Source: Asparagopsis taxiformis | Taxonomy: Eukaryota > Rhodophyta > Florideophyceae > Bonnemaisoniales > Bonnemaisoniaceae | Assembly: GCA_030407315.1 (NCBI GenBank) | Contig: JALQPE010000092.1 | Span: 102,724 to 166,723 of the forward strand | Reading direction: 5' to 3' | Length of the DNA: 64,000 nucleotides | Shown here: positions 53,660-63,129 of the stretch, piece by piece | How the letters are laid out: each line of letters opens with the position of its first letter | How positions within the stretch are numbered: position 1 is the stretch's first letter | Made by a program: the position numbers and the translations under genes | Notes under the pieces: model-generated | What the model was told of the DNA's origin: nothing | The model's input: the letters and a program-made list of their open reading frames with translations, nothing else | Database searches by the model: none

Positions 53660-56600
53660 CTATGCTGAACGTGGTGGGTATCCATCTTCTCTAGTTAAGA
53701 CGCTCACTTCACCACCAGAAAGAATATCACTATTGTGCTCTACAATGCCACTTTGTCTATCGTATGAACAAACTCCTGACTCGCAGTTATGTACGTGCAA
53801 AACTTCTCGGACCCCGTCGTTCATTTCAACGTGAACTATAGTATCATTCCCACCTTTCCGGTACATACCGTCTCCAGTGCATGTCAAGGGAATGCAGACA
53901 GCATATGGAGTTTTCTGCTTCCATTTCTTTGCCTTCTTCTCCTCTCCTTGCCCTACCACAATAAAAAAGGACAATGTGACGAAAAGGACACGTCTAGAAC
54001 ATGTGAATTCCTCCATGCTCGTCCTGCTATGGGCGGGTACTACTATACCAGCATCATACCATCCATCTTTGCACACTGCTTGAATGATGCTTCCAGGTTC
54101 AGCACGCCCTAACCTCGATTCGCTCTCAGATCCCTCATGACTAGTGCGCACTCTTTGTGCAGCAGTGAGCCACCATAGTCGTTCACCATGTTGAGACCCG
54201 TTTACCTGTCTGGTTCTGAGAAAAGTTTCAGAAGCTTTACGTATCCTTGCCATCATGACGGTTTCTTCTGCCGGAACATTTTTCGCGTCTTCAACAGATT
54301 CCCCTCGCCACCGCGTGATTGGACAGTGGGTGCTCACCATAGTACTGCTCCTCTCTGATATGAGATGGAATACAGGACTTAAGAAGCATCTTTTTGCTGC
54401 CTCTTCTGTCGCATGTGGACTCTCCGAAATTCCTTTTCCTAGTGCAAAATACACGCGTCTGCAATCGGCAGACGTCCATTGTTTTGTATTGTGACCTACC
54501 GCACCCAGCGTGATGGCTATTCGTGCGAGCCAGTCATCGGCCATGATGAGCTCCATTGATGACAGATGTTCATTCTTATGGTTCGAGTTTCGAACCCCTC
54601 TTTTAAGAGGCTGGTGCATTCTCTCGAATAAAAGCTCTTCCACATGTTTCGCAGCTCCAAAAGCTGGTAATGTATGTACGCAAAATTCTATCAACCGATG
54701 CAAGTTCGGTTTGTCCAGATGTTTCATTGCAATAGGATCCTTCTTGCATACCTCATGCAGTTCTTTCATATAGTCTGAAACAAGAGCTAGAATGTGGTCA
54801 TGGCGTCCGCCATTCTCGGCCTCGAACCTCCTGGTTGACTCAAGTCCATCTATCCACCATGTTGGGATGAATCGAATGCTGGCAACAACCATTTGAAACT
54901 TTTTCAGCAAACGAAGAATACGTTCAAGTTTTTCATACCCGTCCCAAGAGTTCCCGATGACGATACGAAATGCCGAATAAAATGCTTGGGGAGCTACAAC
55001 GAGAACAGCGAATATATCGCTCATGTTCATCGATAATAGGTAGTTCTGCCCGAATACCTGACTCTGACTACTCAAACAGAACATTCGGAGGGTATTCAGT
55101 AGAACTGTTTCCGCAACATTTCGAATTACAGGTGTTGCTGCAGTGATTGTCGCATTCATCACATCTTGAGCCAGTCCGGAGAGCAGATGGTCTGGGGCAA
55201 CTACAGCAGAGCGATATGGATCGAATTGACAAGGAACAACTGGAACTCCTTCTTCGTTTGTAGGAACTCCTCTCCGCACACGATTAAGGGATTCACTCAA
55301 ATTATGGAGTGCCTTATTCTCAATCGGATCTAGGCTTAGTCCAAGAACTTTGAGCTGATCTTGCGATGCGACTTCCCTCACAAGCTTGTTTCGGTGCATT
55401 CCTCGGGCATGCGTACTCATCTGACTGTTTAGCAATGCTGTGTATGCATTTCGTGAACCTCCACTGCTGCTCATATCTTGCTTTTCGAAAATGCAGCTAT
55501 GGCATGGTGTATTACTGGTGTGTCCACGGACATCCAGAGTATGCGAAACAGCTGGGTAATCTCCGATAAATCCAACAGGATCCAGGAATATGACCACGTC
55601 TTCTCCATTTGCATCTTTCGCTGGAAAACCGTCTGTACTTCCCTTCACAATGTCGGGTACAACTCTCTCAATTACAACATTTGTTGAAACTCCCGGGGGA
55701 ACGAATCCAAGAACGCGGACTGCGTGGAAGCTTGCTCTCTTGCTTGGCTGTATGCCTAATGGAAGCATATAGCAGCCACCAAAACTTCCTTTCCGGCTTG
55801 TGAACGGCTGGAAGTCATCAGCATATAGCAGAAATCGGTATACGATATATTTCCTGCCATCTGAAAGATTCCCCTCACTGCAGGCATCCATACGTTTAGA
55901 GCCGGGGTGCCATCTAGACCTCTTGTCTGGAGCTCCTATGAGCTGGACGTCTTTCACCCGAATTTGTTCGCGATGTAGCTGCCCAGTTGCTCCCCTTGTG
56001 GAGCAAATGAGAAAAGTCGCATGTTCAGAGCGTCCCTTTTTCAGATGTCTGTTCACGAGTAGTAACTCTTCAAATGTGCTCCCATCAGACTTACTTTTTG
56101 GCCGAAACAGAGTGATAGCGTCACCTGCCCGAATATCATTGTTGCAATGTTCTCCGTCGAGCGTTGTGGTGGAGACGACACGCCTCGCATTTCTTTTCTC
56201 AGTTTCTTCCATTGCATCGATTTGCGGGCCTATCACATCTTCCATATTTGATTCTTGTTGTTCTTCTCCGGTTGCAAGATAACTTGCAATGATGATAGCT
56301 TCAATTCTCCAGTCACTCCTTGCTGCAAAACTTCTTCTGCTCCTAGAATTCTTTCCAGTTTCGATGTTCTTTCCCTGTTTCGTTCTGGCTCCTCCCAGCT
56401 TAGCCACCAGGGCCTCTTGATTTGTCGTCGGCATACATATGATCCTCAACTCGTCTCCATGTCGGGCGTATACCTTTCTGTGCATCTTGTGACCGTCATG
56501 ATCTGATGCACTTACCGAAATGCGATGGAATGGGTCATTCAGAACAGCTGAACGGCATTTGACAATGAAAGAGTTTTCAATACTTTCTGAAGCAATTTGA

Positions 56601-57361
56601 TATGCTTCATCTTCTCTTTCATCACTATTATCCCTTTTACTAGACTTTATGCAGTCCAGAATGGGTCCGGTCTGTATATCCCTTTCCGCCCATGTGCTCG
56701 GTAGCACGACTCGTACCGATGTAGTACAATGAGCTCTACGGCTACTAGACAGTCCTGGAGACATCTTTCCAAGCCTAGAGCCGCTTTTTGTTACATCTAT
56801 TTCACACGTTGTATCCATGCTTTGTGGGAAACATGTTTTCAGAATGAACGGTAAAATGACTTTCCTCATGTACGAGTCGCTAGGTGCTTGATCCGAAATG
56901 TCCCGCTTGAAATTAGACATCTCACGCATACCTTCATAGTCCTTGCGTTTCATCCGTAGCGTTCCACTAAGCAATATTATTGCAGAGAATACTGGCCAGG
57001 TCAGCAGTTTATCCACAAGTCCGCGGTCATCTTCCGCTGCCTCTTCTCCGTCGTGGTCATCACAGCTCTCGGCCGAGCTTTCCTCAGAGCCTATCGTTTC
57101 TTCTTCTCTGGTAACTTTTCCAGCCTCAAAAAATGCAATGTGCTCTTCTCCATTGCCACTAGAAATATTCTCGTCTTCAGCAGATGCTTTTCCGACGTTT
57201 TCGTCCGGTATATCGGCGTGAACCTCGAATGTTTCGTTCGAAACTAGCGGGGTTTCCCCATTTTCGTGCCTTGTCCCACTTTCGTATGGGATTGGCAATG
57301 ATTCAAACCTTCTCCGGGTTCTTCGAGGTGTACCTTTCTTCCGAACAGCTGTTCGTTTCAT
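53660..57361 (-). CDS. Gene F: tnp2/Plavaka-like transposase of the CACTA-like element
   Basis: An intact 1,233-residue frame starting MKRTAVRKKGTPRRTRRRFE. After a disordered N-terminus, a core shows YADDFQPF, FIGDYPAVSHTLDVRGHTSN (about residue 600) and CHSCIFEKQD, then APDHLLSGLAQDVMNA (about 725) and ELLFERMHQPLKRG (about 915). This arrangement, with GDxPA and CxxC after the Asp region, matches tnp2/Plavaka-type DDE transposases of CACTA-related elements. A C-terminal region of about 250 residues is unfamiliar. It is the gene nearest the right end, and its family agrees with the CACTA ends at 7574 and 59988. Catalytic residues were not assigned with certainty. Confidence 0.78.
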   Translation of the reverse strand: MKRTAVRKKGTPRRTRRRFESLPIPYESGTRHENGETPLVSNETFEVHADIPDENVGKASAEDENISSGNGEEHIAFFEAGKVTREEETIGSEESSAESCDDHDGEEAAEDDRGLVDKLLTWPVFSAIILLSGTLRMKRKDYEGMREMSNFKRDISDQAPSDSYMRKVILPFILKTCFPQSMDTTCEIDVTKSGSRLGKMSPGLSSSRRAHCTTSVRVVLPSTWAERDIQTGPILDCIKSSKRDNSDEREDEAYQIASESIENSFIVKCRSAVLNDPFHRISVSASDHDGHKMHRKVYARHGDELRIICMPTTNQEALVAKLGGARTKQGKNIETGKNSRSRRSFAARSDWRIEAIIIASYLATGEEQQESNMEDVIGPQIDAMEETEKRNARRVVSTTTLDGEHCNNDIRAGDAITLFRPKSKSDGSTFEELLLVNRHLKKGRSEHATFLICSTRGATGQLHREQIRVKDVQLIGAPDKRSRWHPGSKRMDACSEGNLSDGRKYIVYRFLLYADDFQPFTSRKGSFGGCYMLPLGIQPSKRASFHAVRVLGFVPPGVSTNVVIERVVPDIVKGSTDGFPAKDANGEDVVIFLDPVGFIGDYPAVSHTLDVRGHTSNTPCHSCIFEKQDMSSSGGSRNAYTALLNSQMSTHARGMHRNKLVREVASQDQLKVLGLSLDPIENKALHNLSESLNRVRRGVPTNEEGVPVVPCQFDPYRSAVVAPDHLLSGLAQDVMNATITAATPVIRNVAETVLLNTLRMFCLSSQSQVFGQNYLLSMNMSDIFAVLVVAPQAFYSAFRIVIGNSWDGYEKLERILRLLKKFQMVVASIRFIPTWWIDGLESTRRFEAENGGRHDHILALVSDYMKELHEVCKKDPIAMKHLDKPNLHRLIEFCVHTLPAFGAAKHVEELLFERMHQPLKRGVRNSNHKNEHLSSMELIMADDWLARIAITLGAVGHNTKQWTSADCRRVYFALGKGISESPHATEEAAKRCFLSPVFHLISERSSTMVSTHCPITRWRGESVEDAKNVPAEETVMMARIRKASETFLRTRQVNGSQHGERLWWLTAAQRVRTSHEGSESESRLGRAEPGSIIQAVCKDGWYDAGIVVPAHSRTSMEEFTCSRRVLFVTLSFFIVVGQGEEKKAKKWKQKTPYAVCIPLTCTGDGMYRKGGNDTIVHVEMNDGVREVLHVHNCESGVCSYDRQSGIVEHNSDILSGGEVSVLTREDGYPPRSA

Positions 57362-58156
57362 CTCTTCTCTTTGGATTCGAGAGAACCTTGCACAAATTGT
57401 GGATTAATGTCAACTAGTAGGCAACTAATAAGATGGTATCCGTCTCTTTTTAACCAGGCCACTGTAATAGTTTATGGTACCTATATTTTCTTACCGTTAC
57501 ATCTTATCGAAAACTTCACACTGACTAGTGTCCTACCTAACTCAAGGAACAGGTGACTTGATTTCCCATGTTGGGTTCTTCAGCGATCTTTAATGCCTCC
57601 AACGATTCCTGCTTCCTTTTCTGAATGAAATACACGAATCATTTACAATTTAGCTTCAGTACATGGTATAATAGGCCTCAATAGTAATCTTGTTATGGTA
57701 ATAAACTATATATAGATGAGAACACGGTTGCAATTCTCTTTCGGATTGTCTACTACTCTAATTTACAGCATTTATTCGATGTTTCTCCTTCAGTATGCAG
57801 CTAAACATCAATACCAAGACTTTTAGGTTGGTTTGACATTGCGTAGGGGCATGATTTCTATTTCTGCTAATTTATCACGTCCAGAAAATTTGACAGATCA
57901 TCCGCTGCCAAATCATCTGCCACATCATCGTCTGCCAAATCATCTGCCTTCCAGTTACGACGAGGTCATTATGAGTGGATGAGCTGTCTATTTAAGGCTT
58001 TTGATGCGCGACATATAGGACCATTTCATCATCCGGTTATCATGAAGATGACAGGTAAGGCTGGTACGTTGTCGAGTAGGTATCTTTCCCCTCTCTCATT
58101 TCTTTCCACATGCTTTCCATGGAAGATAGTGCACTAACCATGAGTATCGTTCTTCG
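57362..58156. other. Upstream region of the transposase gene F
   Basis: AT-rich with no supported ORF. It contains a short repeat of CCAAATCATCTGCC-like words at about 57900-57950. The promoter of gene F is expected here. Confidence 0.5.
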
Positions 58157-58256
58157 CTGATCCTATTCTAGTCTATTGATTGAACGATTCTGGCATATGT
58201 ATTGCTTAAGCAATGTATATGGAACCATTCGAATCAATAGACTAGAATAGGATCAG
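58157..58256 (+). ncRNA. Candidate 100-nt hairpin (small-RNA precursor-like or foldback)
   Basis: The 25-bp outer arms (58157-58181 and 58232-58256, starting CTGATCCTATTCTAG) are perfect reverse complements. The inner part pairs imperfectly around GCTTAAGC. A long stem with inner bulges resembles a microRNA precursor; a small inverted-repeat transposon is the alternative. No promoter is identified. Confidence 0.45.
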
Positions 58257-58799
58257 TTTTCGTCATTCCAACCTACAACCAATACCGTTGCACGCAAAAA
58301 TAGTTCAATGATGGTAAGTTTGTTCATTCCATTCATACTCATGTTCTTCTCATCCTTTACAATACTTTTCTATATCCGATTGCTAACCTGTTGCAAATCA
58401 TCTGTAATGGTGTTTATTTCCCTCCTGTCTGAACATCACATGTAGTTTTGAAACAGCAAGGAACTCGATTTGCTTGCACAATAGTCCTGGTTGTAGAGAT
58501 AGTAAGATTTTAGATACGATAGTTCGATTTTATGAGTAGTCTAGTCTAATGATAGAACTGAAACAATCCTTCAGGCATCGTTGTCCTTGCTACATAAAAA
58601 TTCTGACATCCTTTTAGATCACACTTGGTTATCCCTATACACTTCTATGAAGACCACCGAGAGAGATACTCCATTCTGCCCGACATTTCGTAGCCAGATG
58701 CCTGAACATGCGGCTGGAATGGCATTTCCACCTCATTCTATCGTCCTGAACATCAATTGTAGGCACTAGAAAGTATTACCCTAGGCATCATATTCTACT
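58257..58799. other. Non-coding, AT-rich
   Basis: No gene supported. A 62-codon ORF at 58581-58769 has no recognised features. Confidence 0.5.
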
Positions 58800-59969
58800 A
58801 CTTTCCCGTTCTGTCCGAGTCAGTACCGCCAGGCACTACAATTTACTGGTTCAGTATAGACTTCCCGGCAGTAAATTGTACTGTCTCAAGCACTAGTTCC
58901 AGGTAGTGAAATGTACTGCCACAGGTAGCACTTCCAGGTAGTACACTGCACTGCCACAGGCAGTAACTGGTACTGTCCTATGCCCCTGTCGAGTACAACA
59001 CTATCAGACAGTACTTTACGCTGATCTGGACAGCTCTATAATACATCAAAATCTACTACTTTTTGTAGTGCTGTGGGGCAGCAATTCACATATCCTGGAG
59101 CAGTACAGCGTGGCAGTGATTTACACATACGCAAGTAGTAGAGCACGGCAGCACTTTCCACCACGGCAAGTAGCACGGTACGGTAGCACTTTTCGTATCA
59201 TAAAGCAGTACTATCAGGCAGCTTTTTCCAGAGACTATCAGCACCTCATTTCATTGCTTTCACACATTGCGTCAGACATCATAATTTACTGTCCCCACTC
59301 GCTTCCACAGGCAGTAGAATACACAGCCTCGAAGCATGTCTGCTGTCATCATATTCCACTGCATTACTCTACTGCCAGAACATAGACTTGTCACTACCTG
59401 TAAGTACAAAAAAAGCAGCACCACACAGCAGCAGAAATTACTGCTTTGTCCAATAATAGAATACAGTACATTTCTCTGCCTCTGCCATGACCTGCAGGCA
59501 GTATCATACAGTACATCGGGGCACTACCTAAATATAGCAAAATGTGCTGCCGTCATTCGGGCCCGCAGCCAGCACAGCACGCTGCCGGAAACACTAGCTT
59601 CTACTGCCACACGGTGCATCCCACGCCACCAAATAGTACTGCCGTGGGCCATATTCCTGGACAGCATATTTTACTCCCTCCCCGTGCTGCCCAAGTCAGC
59701 ACAATATACTACTTTATTTTACAGGCCAATGTAGCACAAATCACTGCCAGAAAGACAATCTAAATCCAGCAACTATCACTGCCTCCCACCACTGCCTCAC
59801 GTCATACATCCAGGCAGTACTTTCTACTGCCGTCGGCAGCACATGGCCACTGCCTCCGGGCAGTGCACTGTACTGCCGGCAAGTAGGGCATTAATTTATA
59901 TTTTTACAGTACTAAATTTTACTGCCTCAGGCAGTAAATTTTACTGCCGTACAGTACTGCCCCAGGCCC
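58800..59969. repeat. Right subterminal repeat region (GGCAGTA/TACTGCC words)
   Basis: Dozens of ACTGCC or GGCAGT words occur in both orientations over about 1.2 kb. It ends with the near-palindrome at 59918-59938 that matches 7608-7628. It is much longer than the left array (about 370 bp). Confidence 0.75.
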
Positions 59970-59988
59970 GATTTCAGACACAGTAGTG
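59970..59988 (-). repeat. Right terminal inverted repeat of the CACTA-like element
   Basis: The reverse complement is CACTACTGTGTCTGAAATC, a 16/19 match to 7574-7592. Confidence 0.75.
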
Positions 59989-60387
59989 GTGGTAGAGATC
60001 TAGCTTTCGCTCCATCGGTTGCGAATAGACCCATGAGCACGTCAAACCAATGCTCATGTCTGTTTTGAAAATGAGTACGGCGCCATCAACTCTTCGATAT
60101 ACTGGAGAAATTTTGCGGCGAAAGGCCACATTCGTTCAAGCATTTTAGAACTTGAAACCACGCTAACAAGCTCGAGTAGTGCTTTTCCGATGGGCTCGGG
60201 ACGCGTGCGGCTCGATGTCCCCTCTTCGGCTCCGCGCGCCTATTCGGCCGACGCGCAGGTTCTTGTGTGATTTCGGATGATAGGACAATGCTTGGAATAT
60301 ACATCAATACCTCAACGTTTCGGTGGAGCAAGAACGAAGGCGCTTGGTTCCCCGCGTGCGGCGCCTGTGAGTGGCGACGGAAGCATG
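59989..60387. other. Right flank of the CACTA-like element
   Basis: A 120-codon minus-strand ORF (60086-60448) overlaps the next exon in another frame and has no recognised motif. I do not call it a gene. Confidence 0.4.
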
Positions 60388-60680
60388 TTACATCCAATAA
60401 GGAAGGTCTGCGGCACGATCCCAGAAAGGATGCAGTGTGCTCAACCATTGCCCGATACGCTCATCCTGTCTTGAAAACTCGGCAATGGGTAATGCCAGAC
60501 GAACAATCTGCTTGGCTCGCTCAACGTTCATCTCTGCCATGACGATTTCGGCAACATCCGCCTCTACTCCAGCATTCTTCGAACGACCGCTGAAGGAAAT
60601 GCTGAGTCGACCTTGCAGCGCCACAAATTGTTCTTCCGTGACCTGCGCAACCCAAGCGCCAAGGTCCGCGTATGCCCTAT
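60388..60680 (-). CDS. Probable 3' exon of an unknown gene
   Basis: A T-rich acceptor ending TTATAG lies just before the exon on the minus strand at about 60680. It is followed by an open frame, AYADLGAWVAQVTEEQFVAL and on, to the stop at 60388. The composition is helical with balanced charge, and no family is recognised. The upstream exon was not found. The frame stays open further upstream to 60807, but that part looks like intron. Confidence 0.45.
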
Positions 60681-60807
60681 AAGAAAAGGAATATGTACCC
60701 CTGATATGCTTTAGATGAACCAATGATGTACGTGATATCTCTACTGTACGCAACAGATACTTCGCTGATGTCCGAGAGATGAGCGATGGACATCTCCCGT
60801 CCATCAT

Positions 60808-61510
60808 TGGTGTATCGCTATGCGGCCATCAGCTGAAGAGCAAATGTTCCTTATCCGTCCATCAGAGGAACACCATACATGTCATAGGTTCATCATGCGG
60901 GCCATCTTTAGTACATCTTTAAGGCTTACTGGGATATGAGAAACCTCCCGGCTTGTCCGTCGAGTCTGCGAAACTTGAGTGGGCGAACAAATCCAGCAAG
61001 AGGCGGAGGAAGTCTTTGCCAGCGAGAGTAGTTCGCGCGGGCGGCGCGACCTACGTTCGACGTGTACCCATGTCACTAGAATCCTCCCAAGGGCTAGCGG
61101 GTTCGCGCAGAATTGGCACGGTTGCGTCATCAACGATCGGATTGCTGTTGCGCCTGCGCTTATTGTCATAATGGAATGAGTGGAAATTCGGTACAGGATG
61201 GCGGACCGCTCGGCGAGACAGTCAAATTTGACGACGTATCTCGTGACGTTTGCACTCTTTCGTGAGGAACACTGGTTGATATCGAACGGAACAGAGTATA
61301 CGGGTACACAGCACTGGAAAGGTCTTGAAAACTCGTAAACCGGTGTAGGTAATAAGTTGTGACGGATACGTAATTGGTAGAGGAAAATTTTAAAAAGATT
61401 GTGATTCCCTGCCTTTGAGAGTGTTGTACTGCACTGCCGCCAGTCACAATAGGTTGTCACAGGTGCATCACGCTTACCAGGTGCAAAGGGAGCGACATCC
61501 GGACGGCCAC
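60808..61510. other. No confident gene
   Basis: Long ORFs on both strands overlap (for example 60882-61634 minus). Their composition does not favour either strand and no motif is seen. Confidence 0.4.
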
Positions 61511-61525
61511 TGGACGTGCGGAGCG

Positions 61526-61707
61526 GTGTCCAGCTCAGATGCATTGCTGGCCAGCCAGAAATTCTACAATTTCGGGCAGAAAAAAATATTGCAAAAAAAC
61601 ATCGATTTCGGCGGTCGATTGTGCCGTACGGCACACCCCCATCTCAAAAACATGTTCACATGTGCATGTTTTGAGAATAGCCCAAATTTTAATTCAAATC
61701 AGGGTGT
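61526..61707 (+). repeat. Direct repeat, copy 1 (about 180 bp)
   Basis: Shares the order of words GTCCAGCTC, GCTGGCCAGC, TCGATTGTGCCGTACGGCAC and CATGTTCACATGTGCATG with 61911-62092. It contains two small palindromes. Confidence 0.85.
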
Positions 61708-61910
61708 CTAATTTGGCCACAACGGCCCCAGGAACCGACCGCCGCCCGAGTGGGGTCATCACTGGCTTCTGTAAGCACTAACTGTAAGGCTAAATGGCGT
61801 CTCACGAAGGGTCGATTTCAGGCTCAATACGCCAGGGACAGGTCTTCGTCCTTGTTCCATCATGGTCCTGCCCCACTCTCTCACGACCAACCTGAAATGG
61901 ACGTCCGGTG

Positions 61911-62092
61911 GATGTCCAGCTCGATTGCACTGCTGGCCAGCCCAGAAATTCTAAAATTTCGGGCACAAAAAATCTTGCAAAAATCAACGATTTGGGCGGG
62001 TCGATTGTGCCGTACGGCACACCCCCATCTCAAAAACATGTTCACATGTGCATGTTTTTGAGAATAGCCCAAATTTCAACCCAATCAGGGTG
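61911..62092 (+). repeat. Direct repeat, copy 2 (about 180 bp)
   Basis: A near-identical copy of 61526-61707, about 385 bp downstream in the same orientation. The paired repeats could be the ends of a small element or LTR-like remnants; there is no coding evidence between them. Confidence 0.85.
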
Positions 62093-62438
62093 TTCCCCGG
62101 ATAAAGGGGTGCTCGCAGCCGCCCCAAAAAGCCGTCTAGCTTGGCAGCTGTAATTTTAACACATTACACATCAAGGACACTGCCGCTTCACGCCACCTCG
62201 TCAGGCTTCGAGAGCCCGACTCGGGCCCGTTCCGAACGGACACTCACATCTCGATTGCCTGTCTTGCATTCCAGCGGTCCACGATAGGTGTGTACCTAAC
62301 AAAATTTCGTTTCTATTGTTTTATTATTTCCAGCGATTGGCGTTCACGACCATTCTTCAACGCAACGTGAACCCTACCATCCACATCACTCCAATACGTC
62401 AACGTCAACCATCTCTTTTCCTTTCCAACTCAACAACC

Positions 62439-62597
62439 ATGGCGGATACGCATTTCAGCAGTTTGTTTTCAACGGTTTGCGGCGATCAAGTGAGCGCGTC
62501 AGCGGAGTCGTCGCGCGGACTCAAGCGCGGCGTCGATGTCAATTTGTTTGCGGACGTGGACGGTTGCGGCTGTGCATATTGGGACGGCTTCGTGTGA
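62439..62597 (+). CDS. Possible first exon of an unknown protein
   Basis: The ATG at 62439 sits in a favourable context (AACAACCATGG). It opens a frame, MADTHFSSLFSTVCGDQVSA, that stops at 62597. Other frames remain open to about 63130 (for example 62769-63137), so an intron or shift may extend the gene. No family recognised. Confidence 0.35.
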   Translation: MADTHFSSLFSTVCGDQVSASAESSRGLKRGVDVNLFADVDGCGCAYWDGFV

Positions 62598-63129
62598 GCA
62601 CTGCTGGTGGCGATGTTGGCCTTCCGCGCACGCTGCACAACCACAAGCTGCCGGAAACCGAGGAGGCCGACTACATCGTCGTGCGCCACACATTGCGACT
62701 AAGGACAAGTTCAAGGACCTCCCCTTCCCGTACATGTTTGATGGCGCCGAGGGACACCGCCGGAGACGATGGGTGGAGCATACGCTGCGGCGTTTTACCC
62801 TTCGGATATTCGGATGATGCGCCCCGCTGCAGAGGATGGCCCTAGCGACATTCGTACCCCTGCTGCAGCGTCAAACTTCAACGCAGCGAACGAACCAGGC
62901 ACGCTCGGGGACGGATGCCCAGTACCGGTCCGGCAGGCGAAATCACTGGTTCGGGGGGGTACGAAGCATCCAGCACGCTCCGTCCCGGTTTCGGGAGGCA
63001 CGAAGCGCCCTCTCGCTCTGCCAGAGCCTCCAGTGGAGGCACGAAGCACCCTGCTCGCTCCAACGTCACCGAAAATCTACTACGCAGGACGTAACCGAGG
63101 TGGACGACGAACCGGAGGTGGCGGAAAGC

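Larger units (their letters stand above)
7574..59988. mobile_element. Giant CACTA-like DNA transposon (52.4 kb with nested insertions, about 25.2 kb without)
   Basis: The left end reads CACTACTGAGTTTGAGATC. The right end, read inward on the other strand, is CACTACTGTGTCTGAAATC, a 16/19 match beginning with the CACTA signature of En/Spm-type elements. A near-palindrome TTTACTGCCTgAGGCAGTAAA lies just inside each end (7608-7628 and 59918-59938). Both subterminal regions are rich in TACTGCC and GGCAGTA in both orientations, as CACTA subterminal repeats are. The flanking triplets are gtt and gtg, so a 3-bp target duplication would be imperfect. A tnp2/Plavaka-like transposase (53660-57361) fits. 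Cargo is genes A to E. The Ty3 element at 12208-39413 is a later insertion. Confidence 0.72.

Noticed and set aside
30149..57361. Integrated large DNA virus (ParB-like, methyltransferase and helicase genes together)
   Set aside because: No capsid, packaging ATPase or viral polymerase genes are seen. The genes sit between defined transposon ends with transposases of two families.
7571..59991. Perfect 3-bp target duplication of the CACTA-like element
   Set aside because: The flanks read gtt and gtg. Only two of three bases match, so I do not claim a perfect duplication.
60882..61634. 250-codon minus-strand ORF as a gene
   Set aside because: It runs into the 180-bp repeat, has no motif, and overlapping frames on the other strand look equally plausible.
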